A stretch of DNA of 64,000 bases from NCBI GenBank assembly GCA_003215655.1, contig QCKB01000008.1, positions 1 through 64,000 on the forward strand. The letters are read 5' to 3'. The translations under genes and the position numbers were made by a program. The notes beneath the pieces were generated by a model, which saw only the letters and a program-made list of their open reading frames with translations, did no database searches and was not told the origin of the DNA. Numbering within the stretch: the first letter of the stretch is position 1; each line of letters begins with the position of its first letter. This DNA is from Prochlorococcus sp. AG-409-J16. Lineage in GTDB: Bacteria > Cyanobacteriota > Cyanobacteriia > PCC-6307 > Cyanobiaceae. Of the stretch, positions 51,010-59,547 are shown one piece after another.

Positions 51010-52134
51010 TTAGTCCCTTCTAAAAAGTCTCATTTCCACTGGTTCAACTAGTATTTCGCGAAGAATTTTACCTCTCTTTACTCTAAAAGCTAATGGCCTT
51101 CCAACGCCATTTTGGTTGATAGCATTTACTACGTCTGCTGGACTTTTTATGGGCAATTTGCCTACTCTAAGTATCACATCTCCTTCTTTTAAACCTGCAA
51201 GTTCCGCAGGTCCTCCTTTTAAAAGGTATCTAATTACTGCACCATAGGGAGTCCCCCGATCTTGTCTAAATGAGGGAATTGGTGATAACCCCATCCCAAC
51301 CATTGGGTGACTAGCAATTCCCTTTTCAACTAATTGCTTGGCAATATTCATCGCTCGATTAATTGGAATCGCAAAACCCAGCCCGGCCCCTGGGCCAGAG
51401 CGAACAAGAGTATTGATTCCTATTATTTCTCCATCTGCATTAAGTAAAGGACCGCCAGAATTTCCAGGGTTAATAGCTGCATCTGTTTGGATTAGATCAA
51501 GCCTTTTTCCATAGATGCCTAATTGTGAAACGTTACGGTTTAAGTTACTGATAATCCCTAGTGTCACAGTATTTTCAAGGCCATAAGGGTTGCCAACCGC
51601 AATAGCCCAATCACCTACTCTTAGCTTTTCAGAATCTCCCAAAGGAACAGTTGGCCATGGACCGCTCCCGTTTAACTGAATTACAGCAAGATCAGTAAGT
51701 GAGTCTTGTCCTACGACACGTCCAGAAACTCTTCGACCATCAGATAGACCTACAACTAACTTTTCAACTTGTTCAACAACATGCGCATTAGTTATGACTA
51801 AGCCTTCAGTAGAAAAGATCACGCCACTTCCTTGATTTCGTTCAACTCGAGAACGAGGGACTCGTAAGCCTCTTCGGCCAAAGAAACCATCGAAGTAAGG
51901 ATCTATTAATAGACCTTGCGGAAAGCCTTGTTGGGACTGGGATTGAACAGTCCGCTGGGTTTCAAGTGTTACAACTGCTGGCCCACTTCGAGCTACAGCT
52001 TCGGCTACAAAGGATTGTTTTGAAAGACCTGCATTGGAAGGGGCCGCATATAAAGGTTGTACAGGCTTTGTGAATGGCAACGAGAGGATCAGGCTGGATC
52101 CCCAAAGAACTCCACCAAGAAATGGTTTCCACAA
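51010..52134 (-). CDS. HtrA/DegP-family serine protease with PDZ domain
   Basis: 374 residues. N-terminal signal or anchor (GGVLWGSSLILSLPF), then a trypsin-like domain: His in LVITNAHVVE, Asp in DSLTDLAVIQL, Ser in NPGNSGGPLLN. One PDZ domain near the C terminus (GAVIRYLLKGGPAELAGLKEGDVILRVG). Periplasmic or thylakoid quality-control protease (HhoA/HhoB/HtrA group); the subtype cannot be fixed. Monocistronic. Confidence 0.95.
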   Translation of the reverse strand: MWKPFLGGVLWGSSLILSLPFTKPVQPLYAAPSNAGLSKQSFVAEAVARSGPAVVTLETQRTVQSQSQQGFPQGLLIDPYFDGFFGRRGLRVPRSRVERNQGSGVIFSTEGLVITNAHVVEQVEKLVVGLSDGRRVSGRVVGQDSLTDLAVIQLNGSGPWPTVPLGDSEKLRVGDWAIAVGNPYGLENTVTLGIISNLNRNVSQLGIYGKRLDLIQTDAAINPGNSGGPLLNADGEIIGINTLVRSGPGAGLGFAIPINRAMNIAKQLVEKGIASHPMVGMGLSPIPSFRQDRGTPYGAVIRYLLKGGPAELAGLKEGDVILRVGKLPIKSPADVVNAINQNGVGRPLAFRVKRGKILREILVEPVEMRLFRRD

Positions 52135-52378
52135 CCTTTTAGCTCATTAGCTCTAGGCAAGATTAAAGGTAGCTCCTTAATGAATATAGAAAAGAGGCAA
52201 GAAATATAGTTAGAGGGGTTTTTAAGAATTGCCGGACGAATCTTGAGCGCTGTTAACTAATGTGACAACTCATAATGCTTTAGTGGGCGTTTAGTTTTCG
52301 TTTAAACCCAAATGGCATGTAACACAAATACAATCAATCTTATAGAGAAGATCCATTGAAGTAGATCAATTGCTTGAG

Positions 52379-52425
52379 AAGATTTAAAAAAACCGTGTTT
52401 TTCAAAAAGATTTAAAAAAAAACGA
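52379..52425. repeat. Short direct repeat before the DUF2973 gene
   Basis: AAGATTTAAAAAAACCG occurs at about 52379-52395 and again, with two extra A, around 52408-52425, with CCGTGTTTTTC between. The second copy lies a few bases before the ATG at 52429, where a ribosome site would be expected and none is seen. May come from slippage, or bind a regulator. Confidence 0.5.
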
Positions 52426-52428
52426 TTC

Positions 52429-52704
52429 ATGCTTAATTCCTTATCCCTACTCTTATACGGAACAGCTGTCATCCTCTTGATCTGGCAGGCTTTCCGATTA
52501 ATGAGTAAAGGATTTGGTATAAATCAAAGACCACTAAATCGACAAGTTAAGGAAAGAAATTCTGGTGGAGATCGCACCGGAAGATTGACTATTCATCCAG
52601 AACTTTTAGATCAAGAAGGACGACTCACTGAAGAAGACCTATTAACAGTTCGTTTCTCGGAGGACAACGAACCACCTCAATCAGCTGAAACCTCTTCTGA
52701 ATAA
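52429..52704 (+). CDS. DUF2973-family membrane protein
   Basis: 91 residues: N-terminal transmembrane helix (LSLLLYGTAVILLIWQAFRLM), a polar middle, and the motif RLTIHPELLDQEGRLTEEDLLTVRF that marks DUF2973 in cyanobacteria (HPELLD-x-x-G-x-x-x-x-E-x-LL-x-VR). Function unknown. Likely cotranscribed with the next gene, 44 bases downstream. Confidence 0.85.
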   Translation: MLNSLSLLLYGTAVILLIWQAFRLMSKGFGINQRPLNRQVKERNSGGDRTGRLTIHPELLDQEGRLTEEDLLTVRFSEDNEPPQSAETSSE

Positions 52705-52748
52705 GTTAGTAGGAGTGGGTCCATGCCTAGGGCTCAGCATTGGACGTG

Positions 52749-53147
52749 ATGGGGGAGGCCCTGGTGGATCAACGAACACGAATTGTTGCTGCAGTTATCA
52801 AGGCTGTGAAATTGCCGCCAAGATTTCGGCTCAAGCTATTAAAGGAAGACCCTGTGAGGCTGGAATTAAGTCTTACGCCTTCTTATGGCAAAGAACCTGT
52901 TCAGGTTGGATTAGTTGAATCTTTAGACCTTGTTGCGAGGAGGGATAGAGAGGGGAGGATCCCTAGAGATTTGCAGGGAACTTGGGATTGGACGGTTAGG
53001 CATGGCAAAGTAAGCACGGGAGGATGGAATCCATTTCTTAAGGAGGCGCTTCAAACTATGTTTGAAACAGGTTTGCCAGCAATAATCTATGAAGAACTAA
53101 CAGGTGATGAATATCATCCCGTCGATGGTTCCAAACATGTGAGATAG
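52749..53147 (+). CDS. Conserved-looking cyanobacterial hypothetical protein
   Basis: 132 residues from ATG at 52749 (MGEALVDQRTRIVAAVIKAV); an in-frame TTG at 52740 adds three. No membrane segment. The regions LPPRFRLKLLKEDPVRLELSL and GTWDWTVRHGKVSTGGWNPFLKEALQTMFETGLPAIIYEELTG look like a folded alpha/beta protein. I recall it only as widespread in picocyanobacteria. No function assigned. Confidence 0.7.
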   Translation: MGEALVDQRTRIVAAVIKAVKLPPRFRLKLLKEDPVRLELSLTPSYGKEPVQVGLVESLDLVARRDREGRIPRDLQGTWDWTVRHGKVSTGGWNPFLKEALQTMFETGLPAIIYEELTGDEYHPVDGSKHVR

Positions 53148-53380
53148 GTATTGGGGAGGCGAAGTTATCTTTAATTACGAATCAGAATTTGAAGAAATTT
53201 TTTGAATTTAAGGACCAATTTAGTATCAAGGTTGCAACCAGTTTTTAGATCTACCTGAATCTGACTATTGAAGGGATAGTGGCAAAGAAATATAGATTTC
53301 GACTTGAATTTGAAAAAATCTATCAAACCCTAGTCAATTATTCGCTATGGTTTTTAATTGAGTTATCTAATTGGATTTTT

Positions 53381-53527
53381 ATGTCAGAGAACCCTGCGCC
53401 CCGTTTTGGTTTTGTTCATTTTGCTGAGACCTGGAACGGTCGCTTAGCAATGATGGGAATAGTAATAGGCCTAAGTACAGAGCTTCTTACCGGGCAAGGC
53501 ATTCTTGGGCAAATGGGAATTGGCTAA
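53381..53527 (+). CDS. hli: High-light-inducible protein (HLIP), short type
   Basis: 48 residues from ATG at 53381 (MSENPAPRFGFVHFAETWNG). Chlorophyll-binding helix motif FAETWNGRLAMMGIVIGLSTEL. Ends GILGQMGIG. The open frame extends 34 codons upstream, but those residues do not resemble the family and an ATG with a GGA nearby is at the right place. Single-helix photoprotective protein. Confidence 0.93.
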   Translation: MSENPAPRFGFVHFAETWNGRLAMMGIVIGLSTELLTGQGILGQMGIG

Positions 53528-53620
53528 AGGCAAAAGCAAGTTTGAAGGATAAAATTTGGCAGCTTCACTTTAAAAGTTAGTAAATTTCTAAGTAGTTATT
53601 AATAGTTTGTACAAATTCGT

Positions 53621-53833
53621 TTGAGTGAGTCAGAGTGGAAAGGAATTAGATTAAATCTAGTGCCTGAGCTTTTCCCAAATAATCGAAGAGACGGTGCAAG
53701 GCTACTTAGTAGTTTTTTGCTCATTTTTACAATTGCTTTAACCCAAGTCCATCATTTTTGGGGCAAGTTCTTTTCCTTGTTCATTGGTGTGATATGTCTT
53801 TATTGGTGGATAGCGTATCGGCGTCTTGAGTAG
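53621..53833 (+). CDS. Small membrane protein overlapping xseA
   Basis: 70 residues from TTG at 53621. Polar N terminus, then two hydrophobic stretches (ARLLSSFLLIFTIALTQVHHF and GKFFSLFIGVICLYWWIAY) and a basic end. Its last 8 bases overlap xseA, so it is probably cotranscribed with it. Family not recognised. Confidence 0.6.
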   Translation: MSESEWKGIRLNLVPELFPNNRRDGARLLSSFLLIFTIALTQVHHFWGKFFSLFIGVICLYWWIAYRRLE

Positions 53834-54983
53834 CGAATCACTGCCCCAATATTCGATCAGTGAACTGAATGCGTCTATTGGCAAACTTTTAGAGCGAGGC
53901 TTTGCTCCGAGATTTTTATTACAAGGAACTGTTTCCAGCCCTCAGCTCAAGAAAGGACATCTTTGGCTAACTCTTTCTGATGGTGAGTCCAGCATTGGAG
54001 CAGTGGTTTGGTCCTCTCAGTTGCGCAAGCTTCATTTCCAGCCATCAGATGGAGATGGCGTGATAGTTGTTGGCAAGCTTAATTTTTGGCAAGCGAGAGC
54101 AACCCTTTCAATACATGTTTTAGATATTCGCCCAACTCTTTCGACTGTTTTTCGACAATTTGAACTCGTTAAAGCTTTGCTTATTAAGGAGGGACTTATT
54201 CAAGACAGTAGAAGGCGAGCTTTGCCTCAATATCCAAGAGCGATTGCCATCCTTACTAGTGTCCCAAGCTCTGCATTGGCTGACATGCTAAGAACAGCTA
54301 AGGAATGCTGGCCGCTAACTCGATTAATCATTATTCCTATCCCTGTTCAAGGGCCAGTAGTTAAGGCGATTAAAGCTGCGTTAAATAATTTGGCTATTCA
54401 TTATCAGGAACTATTCGTTGAAGCAGTTGTGATTGCCAGAGGAGGAGGTAATAGAGAAGACCTTATAGTTTTTGATGAAGAAGAGCTATGTAGAGAGTTG
54501 GCCCATTTCCCTATACCAGTTGTTACAGGAATAGGTCATGAAGATGATTTAACCGTTTCAGATTTAGTTGCTGATTACCGGGCGGCTACGCCAACAGCTG
54601 CAATAGTGTCTTTATTGCCTAATCTTGAGTCTGTAAGATTCCAATTATTGCAAAAAACTCAGAAACTTGACGATCAATGTTCAATTCTAATTAATAACGC
54701 ACATAGAAAGTTATTTGAATTAAAAAGTATTTTAGAAAAATATACACCTTTGAGGTTAGTTCAAATACAGAAAGAACTTTTAGATCAGAAGATTCAATTA
54801 CTCAAGGCATTATCTCCCGATTTCTGGTTTAAGAGAGGCTTTGCAATTTTAAAGAATGACAAAGGTGAAACCATAAGAACTATAGATCAAGTAAAGCTTA
54901 GCGAACCTTTGGCCATTGCTATAGTAGATGGAGAGATTACTGTTGTAGCTGAAAAGATTAAAAGATTTGGAGCTGAGTCATGA
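53826..54983 (+). CDS. xseA: Exodeoxyribonuclease VII, large subunit
   Basis: 385 residues. N-terminal OB fold (about 8-100, SISELNASIGKLLERGF, GHLWLTLSDGESSIGAVVW), then the catalytic region (RRALPQYPRAIAILTS, VIARGGGNREDLIVFDEEEL, PVVTGIGHEDDLTVSDLVAD). Single-strand DNA degrading, mismatch repair and recombination. TTG start at 53826. Short C-terminal coiled coil. Overlaps xseB by 4 bases. Confidence 0.96.
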   Translation: MSSESLPQYSISELNASIGKLLERGFAPRFLLQGTVSSPQLKKGHLWLTLSDGESSIGAVVWSSQLRKLHFQPSDGDGVIVVGKLNFWQARATLSIHVLDIRPTLSTVFRQFELVKALLIKEGLIQDSRRRALPQYPRAIAILTSVPSSALADMLRTAKECWPLTRLIIIPIPVQGPVVKAIKAALNNLAIHYQELFVEAVVIARGGGNREDLIVFDEEELCRELAHFPIPVVTGIGHEDDLTVSDLVADYRAATPTAAIVSLLPNLESVRFQLLQKTQKLDDQCSILINNAHRKLFELKSILEKYTPLRLVQIQKELLDQKIQLLKALSPDFWFKRGFAILKNDKGETIRTIDQVKLSEPLAIAIVDGEITVVAEKIKRFGAES

Positions 54984-55294
54984 ATAGAGATAAAAGATCT
55001 TCAAAGAAAATTGAAAAAAGGGACAAATCAAAAGATGATAAGAATATTATGGAAAAGAAGGAAGATGAGATGGAAGCGAATCGGAAGCAATTGCTTGATT
55101 CAATAAGTAAATTAAGCTACGCAGATGCAATTGCTGAACTTGATAGAATATTGCTAAAGTTGCAGGATGATCAAATACCAGTAGAAGAGATCCAGGCTAA
55201 TCATCTCAGTGCAAAGGTATATCTACAACATTGCAATGAACTCCTTAATAGAGTTGAGCAAGAAGTGATTTATTTTTCAGATACGATTGATTGA
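54980..55294 (+). CDS. xseB: Exodeoxyribonuclease VII, small subunit
   Basis: 104 residues. First ~35 are Lys/Asp/Glu-rich and not part of the usual domain; the XseB helical hairpin follows (LSYADAIAELDRILLKLQDDQIPVEEIQANHLSAKVYLQHC). Overlaps xseA by ATGA. Regulates and stabilises XseA. Confidence 0.93.
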   Translation: MNRDKRSSKKIEKRDKSKDDKNIMEKKEDEMEANRKQLLDSISKLSYADAIAELDRILLKLQDDQIPVEEIQANHLSAKVYLQHCNELLNRVEQEVIYFSDTID

Positions 55295-55329
55295 ATTATG
55301 ATGCAAACTCATTCATATAGTTCTTTTTT

Positions 55330-55677
55330 TTAATCATCTAAGCCTGCATCTTCTGCGACAATATCGACAGTAGCAGAGCTTGCTGGCTCGGAATTACCTT
55401 TAGAGGATGAGCGTTGATTCTCTATTGGGAAGTCTGCTCCACATAGAGGACATTGTGATGAACTCTTTAATGAGCTAACACCGCAAACTTCACACTGAAC
55501 CATGCGAGATTGAATTAGACGCCAGCCAACCCATCCAATACCAGAAACCAAAAGAGGAATAGCCAAGAAGACCAGCATCAATCCACCAGCTAAATCAATT
55601 AAAATCCTTCCAGCTGCCGTTGGCAGCAGAAGAATAATGAGAAGAGCAAACCAGACGAATGGAGAGGTCCTTAGCAT
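55330..55677 (-). CDS. Membrane protein with C-terminal zinc ribbon
   Basis: 115 residues. Two hydrophobic helices (about 8-22 and 28-52), then a zinc-ribbon CEVCGVSSLKSSSQCPLCGAD (two CxxC pairs) and a Ser-rich acidic tail. The zinc-ribbon plus membrane design is common in cyanobacteria, role unknown. Convergent with xseB. Confidence 0.75.
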   Translation of the reverse strand: MLRTSPFVWFALLIILLLPTAAGRILIDLAGGLMLVFLAIPLLVSGIGWVGWRLIQSRMVQCEVCGVSSLKSSSQCPLCGADFPIENQRSSSKGNSEPASSATVDIVAEDAGLDD

Positions 55678-55911
55678 CTCAGTAGTGAAGGCAGGATAAC
55701 TCTTGTCTTGGCCAGTAAAGGTATTTAATACATCTTAAAACCAAATCAATGAAAAGGTGGAGTCTCAATATAAATGATGATATTTTGCAATAGATACTGT
55801 TGTATTTTATTGGCAATTAATGATCATTGCTATTTTAATCTATACGAAATGATTTTCTACATTCTCTATAAATATTTTTGGCTTTGAATTTTAATCCAAA
55901 CTTCATTAATT

Positions 55912-56847
55912 TTAAAATATTAATCTTTTGAATTTAACTCTTGATTGTTTGGGCATACTTGCCAAAACGACACTCCAGCATTGTCCAAAATAAATAATGA
56001 CTCCTATCAGCCAAACCCAAAGTGTTAAGACAAGGACTCCACCTATAAATCCATAAGCTTGAAAACGTGATCCTAAAGAGAGGATACTTCTGCTAACCGC
56101 TAAATTCAGAATAGTTAGAAGTGTGCCAATCATTAAGGCTCCAGGGATGAGAGGTCTTAGAGGTACACGCCTACTTGGAAGTAAGGCTTGCAGAAGCAAC
56201 GCCATTCCTGAAAGGCCTAATAGAGGAACTATGAATTGCCCTACTTCTAGAACAGGGATTTTTGATAAGACATTTGCCAACCATGGTGAATTGCTTTTGA
56301 GCTCCTCAAGAACTACTCCAGGAATCATCCTTACATTGGTGCTGATTTGATCAATTACAACTAGCAATCCGACCATGATGACTACAAAAAAAGCTTCTAG
56401 ACGAGTTCTCAGAAATTTAAAAGCCTGAATGCGCCATGGTGTAGGAGAATTGGGCATTGGGAACACCTCGTCCCAAAGCCTGTCCGCACCTCTTTGTAAG
56501 GTCAGGTAAGCATTTCCAGCGGTCAGTATGAGGAATAGAGCTCCTAATAATCCTGCGCCAAAACCTTGATTGACAAGTTTTGATAACGTTGTTTCAACTA
56601 AGCCGAGAACGGAAGGTGGTAATAATTGTGAGGCAAAATTTATAATCTGTTGATCTAGTCCTGGTTGTCTCCCTAGGAACCAGGAGGCTACCGAAAGAGA
56701 TATTAAAAGAATTGGGAAGAATGATTGAAGTGTGTAATAGGCAAAAGCAGCACTAAGATCTACACAATCACACCGACTCCAACTTTGATATGCTTTCCAT
56801 AAACTTCCGAAAAACCATTTAGCCTTACGTTCCCAATGAACTCTCAC
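55912..56847 (-). CDS. YihY/UPF0761-family inner-membrane protein
   Basis: 311 residues, about six transmembrane helices. Motifs near the N terminus (VDLSAAFAYYTLQSFFPILLISLSVA) and RAMVFP-like DRLWDEVFPMPN in the middle match the YihY (once called RNase BN) family. Function unresolved in most bacteria; the ribonuclease label is wrong for the membrane family. Isolated gene. Confidence 0.88.
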   Translation of the reverse strand: MRVHWERKAKWFFGSLWKAYQSWSRCDCVDLSAAFAYYTLQSFFPILLISLSVASWFLGRQPGLDQQIINFASQLLPPSVLGLVETTLSKLVNQGFGAGLLGALFLILTAGNAYLTLQRGADRLWDEVFPMPNSPTPWRIQAFKFLRTRLEAFFVVIMVGLLVVIDQISTNVRMIPGVVLEELKSNSPWLANVLSKIPVLEVGQFIVPLLGLSGMALLLQALLPSRRVPLRPLIPGALMIGTLLTILNLAVSRSILSLGSRFQAYGFIGGVLVLTLWVWLIGVIIYFGQCWSVVLASMPKQSRVKFKRLIF

Positions 56848-56989
56848 GTTGGCTTGTAAATACTTTTAGAACGCTAGCCAGAATTACATAAAACCATATA
56901 AAATTTAGGAATAATAATTAGATTCTGAAGTAATAAGGTTTATCTTTTTTAATTTGATCGTTCTGTTTGAGAACCGCGGGCTGATTGAT

Positions 56990-57790
56990 TTAATTTTGAA
57001 GTAAGGCTTTCCCCCAAGGCAAAAGACGATGAAGCTCTTTTTGCGAACTAGCTGTTAAAACAGGAAAACTTGCTGAAGCAACGTTTTCGCCAGACTGAAG
57101 ATTAGATGGGTCAGCATCTAACCAATGAACAGGGCATTGCAGTTCGGTAAGAATCAACCACGCAGAGGCTAAATCCCATATTTTTGGAGTCGCCTCTAAA
57201 GCTGCAATGGTCTGCCCCATTGCGACTCCAACCATATTTAGGCTTGCTACACCAAGAAGTCTAATTTTTCCAGGAAAAGGTTGATTAGGATTCTTTTGAA
57301 GGACTCGTATTGATCGGCTGCAAAGTGAAATACAGCTGCTAACTGTTGAGTGACGCGATGAGACATTTAATTGTTTCCCATTTATCCACACTCCTTTTCC
57401 TTTAACAGCAATAATTCTTTTCTTCAATGGTGGAAGGTCTAAAAAGGCAGTTTCTGGCTTCCCGTTTACAAACCGAGCTACAGAAATCGCCCAATGTGGG
57501 ATACCTGCTGCAAAGTTCGTTGTTCCATCTAATGGGTCGACCACCCAATAAGCAGATGTATTTGGGACACATTTAGAGCCTTCTTCGCTCAATACCCCTT
57601 CTTCTTTGGTGATTTGAGATAGTCCAGTGGATAGTGTCCGGTCACTCCATCTATCGCAATCAGTAATCAAAGTCCCATCAGGCTTTAAATCAGCAGAGAT
57701 TTGACCGAAATCTTTAAGTTGGCGTTCTGATACATGATCGATTAGTTCATGCACTGCTGTTAATTGATTTTCAGTAAGTACGTCATCCAC
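56990..57790 (-). CDS. Inositol monophosphatase-family protein
   Basis: 266 residues. Metal-binding motifs: LITDCDRWSDRTL, SEEGS region, VVDPLDGTTNFAAGIPHWAISVA and the late KIWDLASAWLILTEL (W-D). Lithium-sensitive phosphatase fold; the substrate may be inositol phosphate, PAP or histidinol phosphate. Six bases follow from the TolC gene stop, so cotranscription is likely. Confidence 0.9.
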   Translation of the reverse strand: MDDVLTENQLTAVHELIDHVSERQLKDFGQISADLKPDGTLITDCDRWSDRTLSTGLSQITKEEGVLSEEGSKCVPNTSAYWVVDPLDGTTNFAAGIPHWAISVARFVNGKPETAFLDLPPLKKRIIAVKGKGVWINGKQLNVSSRHSTVSSCISLCSRSIRVLQKNPNQPFPGKIRLLGVASLNMVGVAMGQTIAALEATPKIWDLASAWLILTELQCPVHWLDADPSNLQSGENVASASFPVLTASSQKELHRLLPWGKALLQN

Positions 57791-57795
57791 TTTTA

Positions 57796-59523
57796 TTAAG
57801 TACTCTTTTTAAGAGGGAGATTTAATGCCTGGCAAGCAGGCTTTACAGGAATTGGCTCAATTGGCACTTCTATAAATTCATCGTTTTCGGGTTTTTCTGC
57901 AGGCAAAAGAATTTGCTTACAAGATTTGATTTCATCTAAGCCAGTATGCCTACTGAGTTGAGCAAGACTTGTGTTATAAATAGCAATCGCATCTGCGTAG
58001 CGCACTTCAGATTGAGTCAGGTCTCGTTGATTATTTACCACTTCACGCTGAGTAGTTACACCGGCTTTGAATCTTAGTCGAGCAAGCCTTAGGGCTTCTC
58101 TTGAGGCAAGGACTTGCCTAGATGTTGTCGCAATATCTTGATTTGCGGTATTTAAATTAAAGAAACTTTGCTCGACTTCCCTCCTTACTCCATCACGCTT
58201 AGAAGCAAACTGGGCTTCACTCTCTTTAGCTTTTTGCTTATTGAATCTGTATAAGGCTTTTGCTTTGCCACCATCAAAAATATTCCAAGTAGCATTTAAT
58301 CCGATTGTGTTACTAGTACTCCAACCGTAATCATCCATATCAATATCTGAAGATGAATCTATTGCAAGTTGTCCTTGATAATTACTAGCACTATAGGTAT
58401 TAAAGATGCTTAGTTTTGGTTGAGAAGCTGCAAGGGCTGCGTTTGCATTGCTATTATTAATAGAAATGTCCAGTAAAACATCATTTAATTCTTCTCTATA
58501 TTTATATGCAGCAATAATACTTTCCTGAAGGGATGACTCCCATATGCCTATAACTCTTGCTGGGGAAGCTGCAGTAGGGGTTATATCTTGAGGCAGATTT
58601 AAGAGTCCTGCAAGAGATCTTCTGGCGATATTTTGGTCACCTAGCTTACTTGTTAATAACTGCTTGTCTCTGGCAAGTTGCGTTTCGGCTTCAAGGACCT
58701 CTAGTTTAGTAGCTACACCGGCTTTATATCTAGCTTTTGAATCTCTTAAGCTAAGAAGTGAGGCTCTCATAGATTGTTTTCCAATACGAACTCCTTCATC
58801 TGCTCTTTGCAGAAGAAAGTATTGACGAAGAGCTTGTAAACGAAGATCTCTTAGCGCTATTAGATAAGAATTAATAGCTTTTTCATAGTTATCTCTAGCA
58901 GCTGCGATTTCTGGAACTCTCGCTGGGTCAATTAAATTCCATTTCACTTGTACTGATAATGCTGAAGACCATTGCTTACTTTTAGTATCAGGAGTCGTAG
59001 TGAAATCGGAGTTCCTATATTGCTCTCCTACTAAATATTGAGGGAGACCATTAGCTGTCAAATTGACGGTGGGATACCAAGCTGAAATTGCTGAGAGCAG
59101 TAAGGACTTTCTTTGTTCTACTCTGCTCGCAAATATCTTTAAAGTTGGACTATTAACTTCTGACAACTCTCCTACTTCCTCAATAGTTAGGGGGCGGAGC
59201 TCCCTGGTTGTTACTTGAGCAGGCTTATTTGGTAATGCAAGATCAGGAGGGGCCTTTAGTGATGAAAGAGTTGCCCGAAGTCTGGTTTTGGTGGATTTGA
59301 GTAAGTTTTGATTCCCTTTCGGCCTAGTTCCTTTGAGTTCATGAGATCGAGGGAGCGAGGTTTGCCGCAGTAAAGCGTCGCCATTTATGGAAAGATCTTT
59401 GAATACTGGGCCATCCTTGCTTTCAAATGGTTGAGATTGAATGGGTTGCTTAGCTAGGACCGCATTCACCAATGGAACAAGGACGCCTGCAAGTAAAAGA
59501 ATTCTTGCGGTGGTCCTTTGCAC
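57796..59523 (-). CDS. TolC-like outer-membrane efflux protein
   Basis: 575 residues. Signal-peptide N terminus (ARILLLAGVLVPLVNAVLA). Two repeated OEP domains: about 115-320 and 340-530, long coiled helices with LRDSKARYKAGVATKLEVLEAETQLARDKQ and LRLARLRFKAGVTTQREVVNNQRDLTQSE, the twin copies of the alpha-helical duct motif. Partner ABC/RND proteins are not adjacent. In cyanobacteria such TolC acts in protein and toxin export. Confidence 0.93.
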   Translation of the reverse strand: MQRTTARILLLAGVLVPLVNAVLAKQPIQSQPFESKDGPVFKDLSINGDALLRQTSLPRSHELKGTRPKGNQNLLKSTKTRLRATLSSLKAPPDLALPNKPAQVTTRELRPLTIEEVGELSEVNSPTLKIFASRVEQRKSLLLSAISAWYPTVNLTANGLPQYLVGEQYRNSDFTTTPDTKSKQWSSALSVQVKWNLIDPARVPEIAAARDNYEKAINSYLIALRDLRLQALRQYFLLQRADEGVRIGKQSMRASLLSLRDSKARYKAGVATKLEVLEAETQLARDKQLLTSKLGDQNIARRSLAGLLNLPQDITPTAASPARVIGIWESSLQESIIAAYKYREELNDVLLDISINNSNANAALAASQPKLSIFNTYSASNYQGQLAIDSSSDIDMDDYGWSTSNTIGLNATWNIFDGGKAKALYRFNKQKAKESEAQFASKRDGVRREVEQSFFNLNTANQDIATTSRQVLASREALRLARLRFKAGVTTQREVVNNQRDLTQSEVRYADAIAIYNTSLAQLSRHTGLDEIKSCKQILLPAEKPENDEFIEVPIEPIPVKPACQALNLPLKKST

Positions 59524-59547
59524 AGTATTTTGAAAACTGAAAGAAGC

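Noticed and set aside
52715-52918. Gly/Cys-rich frame overlapping the 52749 gene
   Set aside because: Shadow frame with improbable composition; the 52749 frame has a well-formed protein pattern.
55678-55911. Short AATGATCATT palindrome in the 234-base gap before the YihY-like gene's 3' end
   Set aside because: Weak arms and no T tract directly after; too little to call a terminator or an operator.
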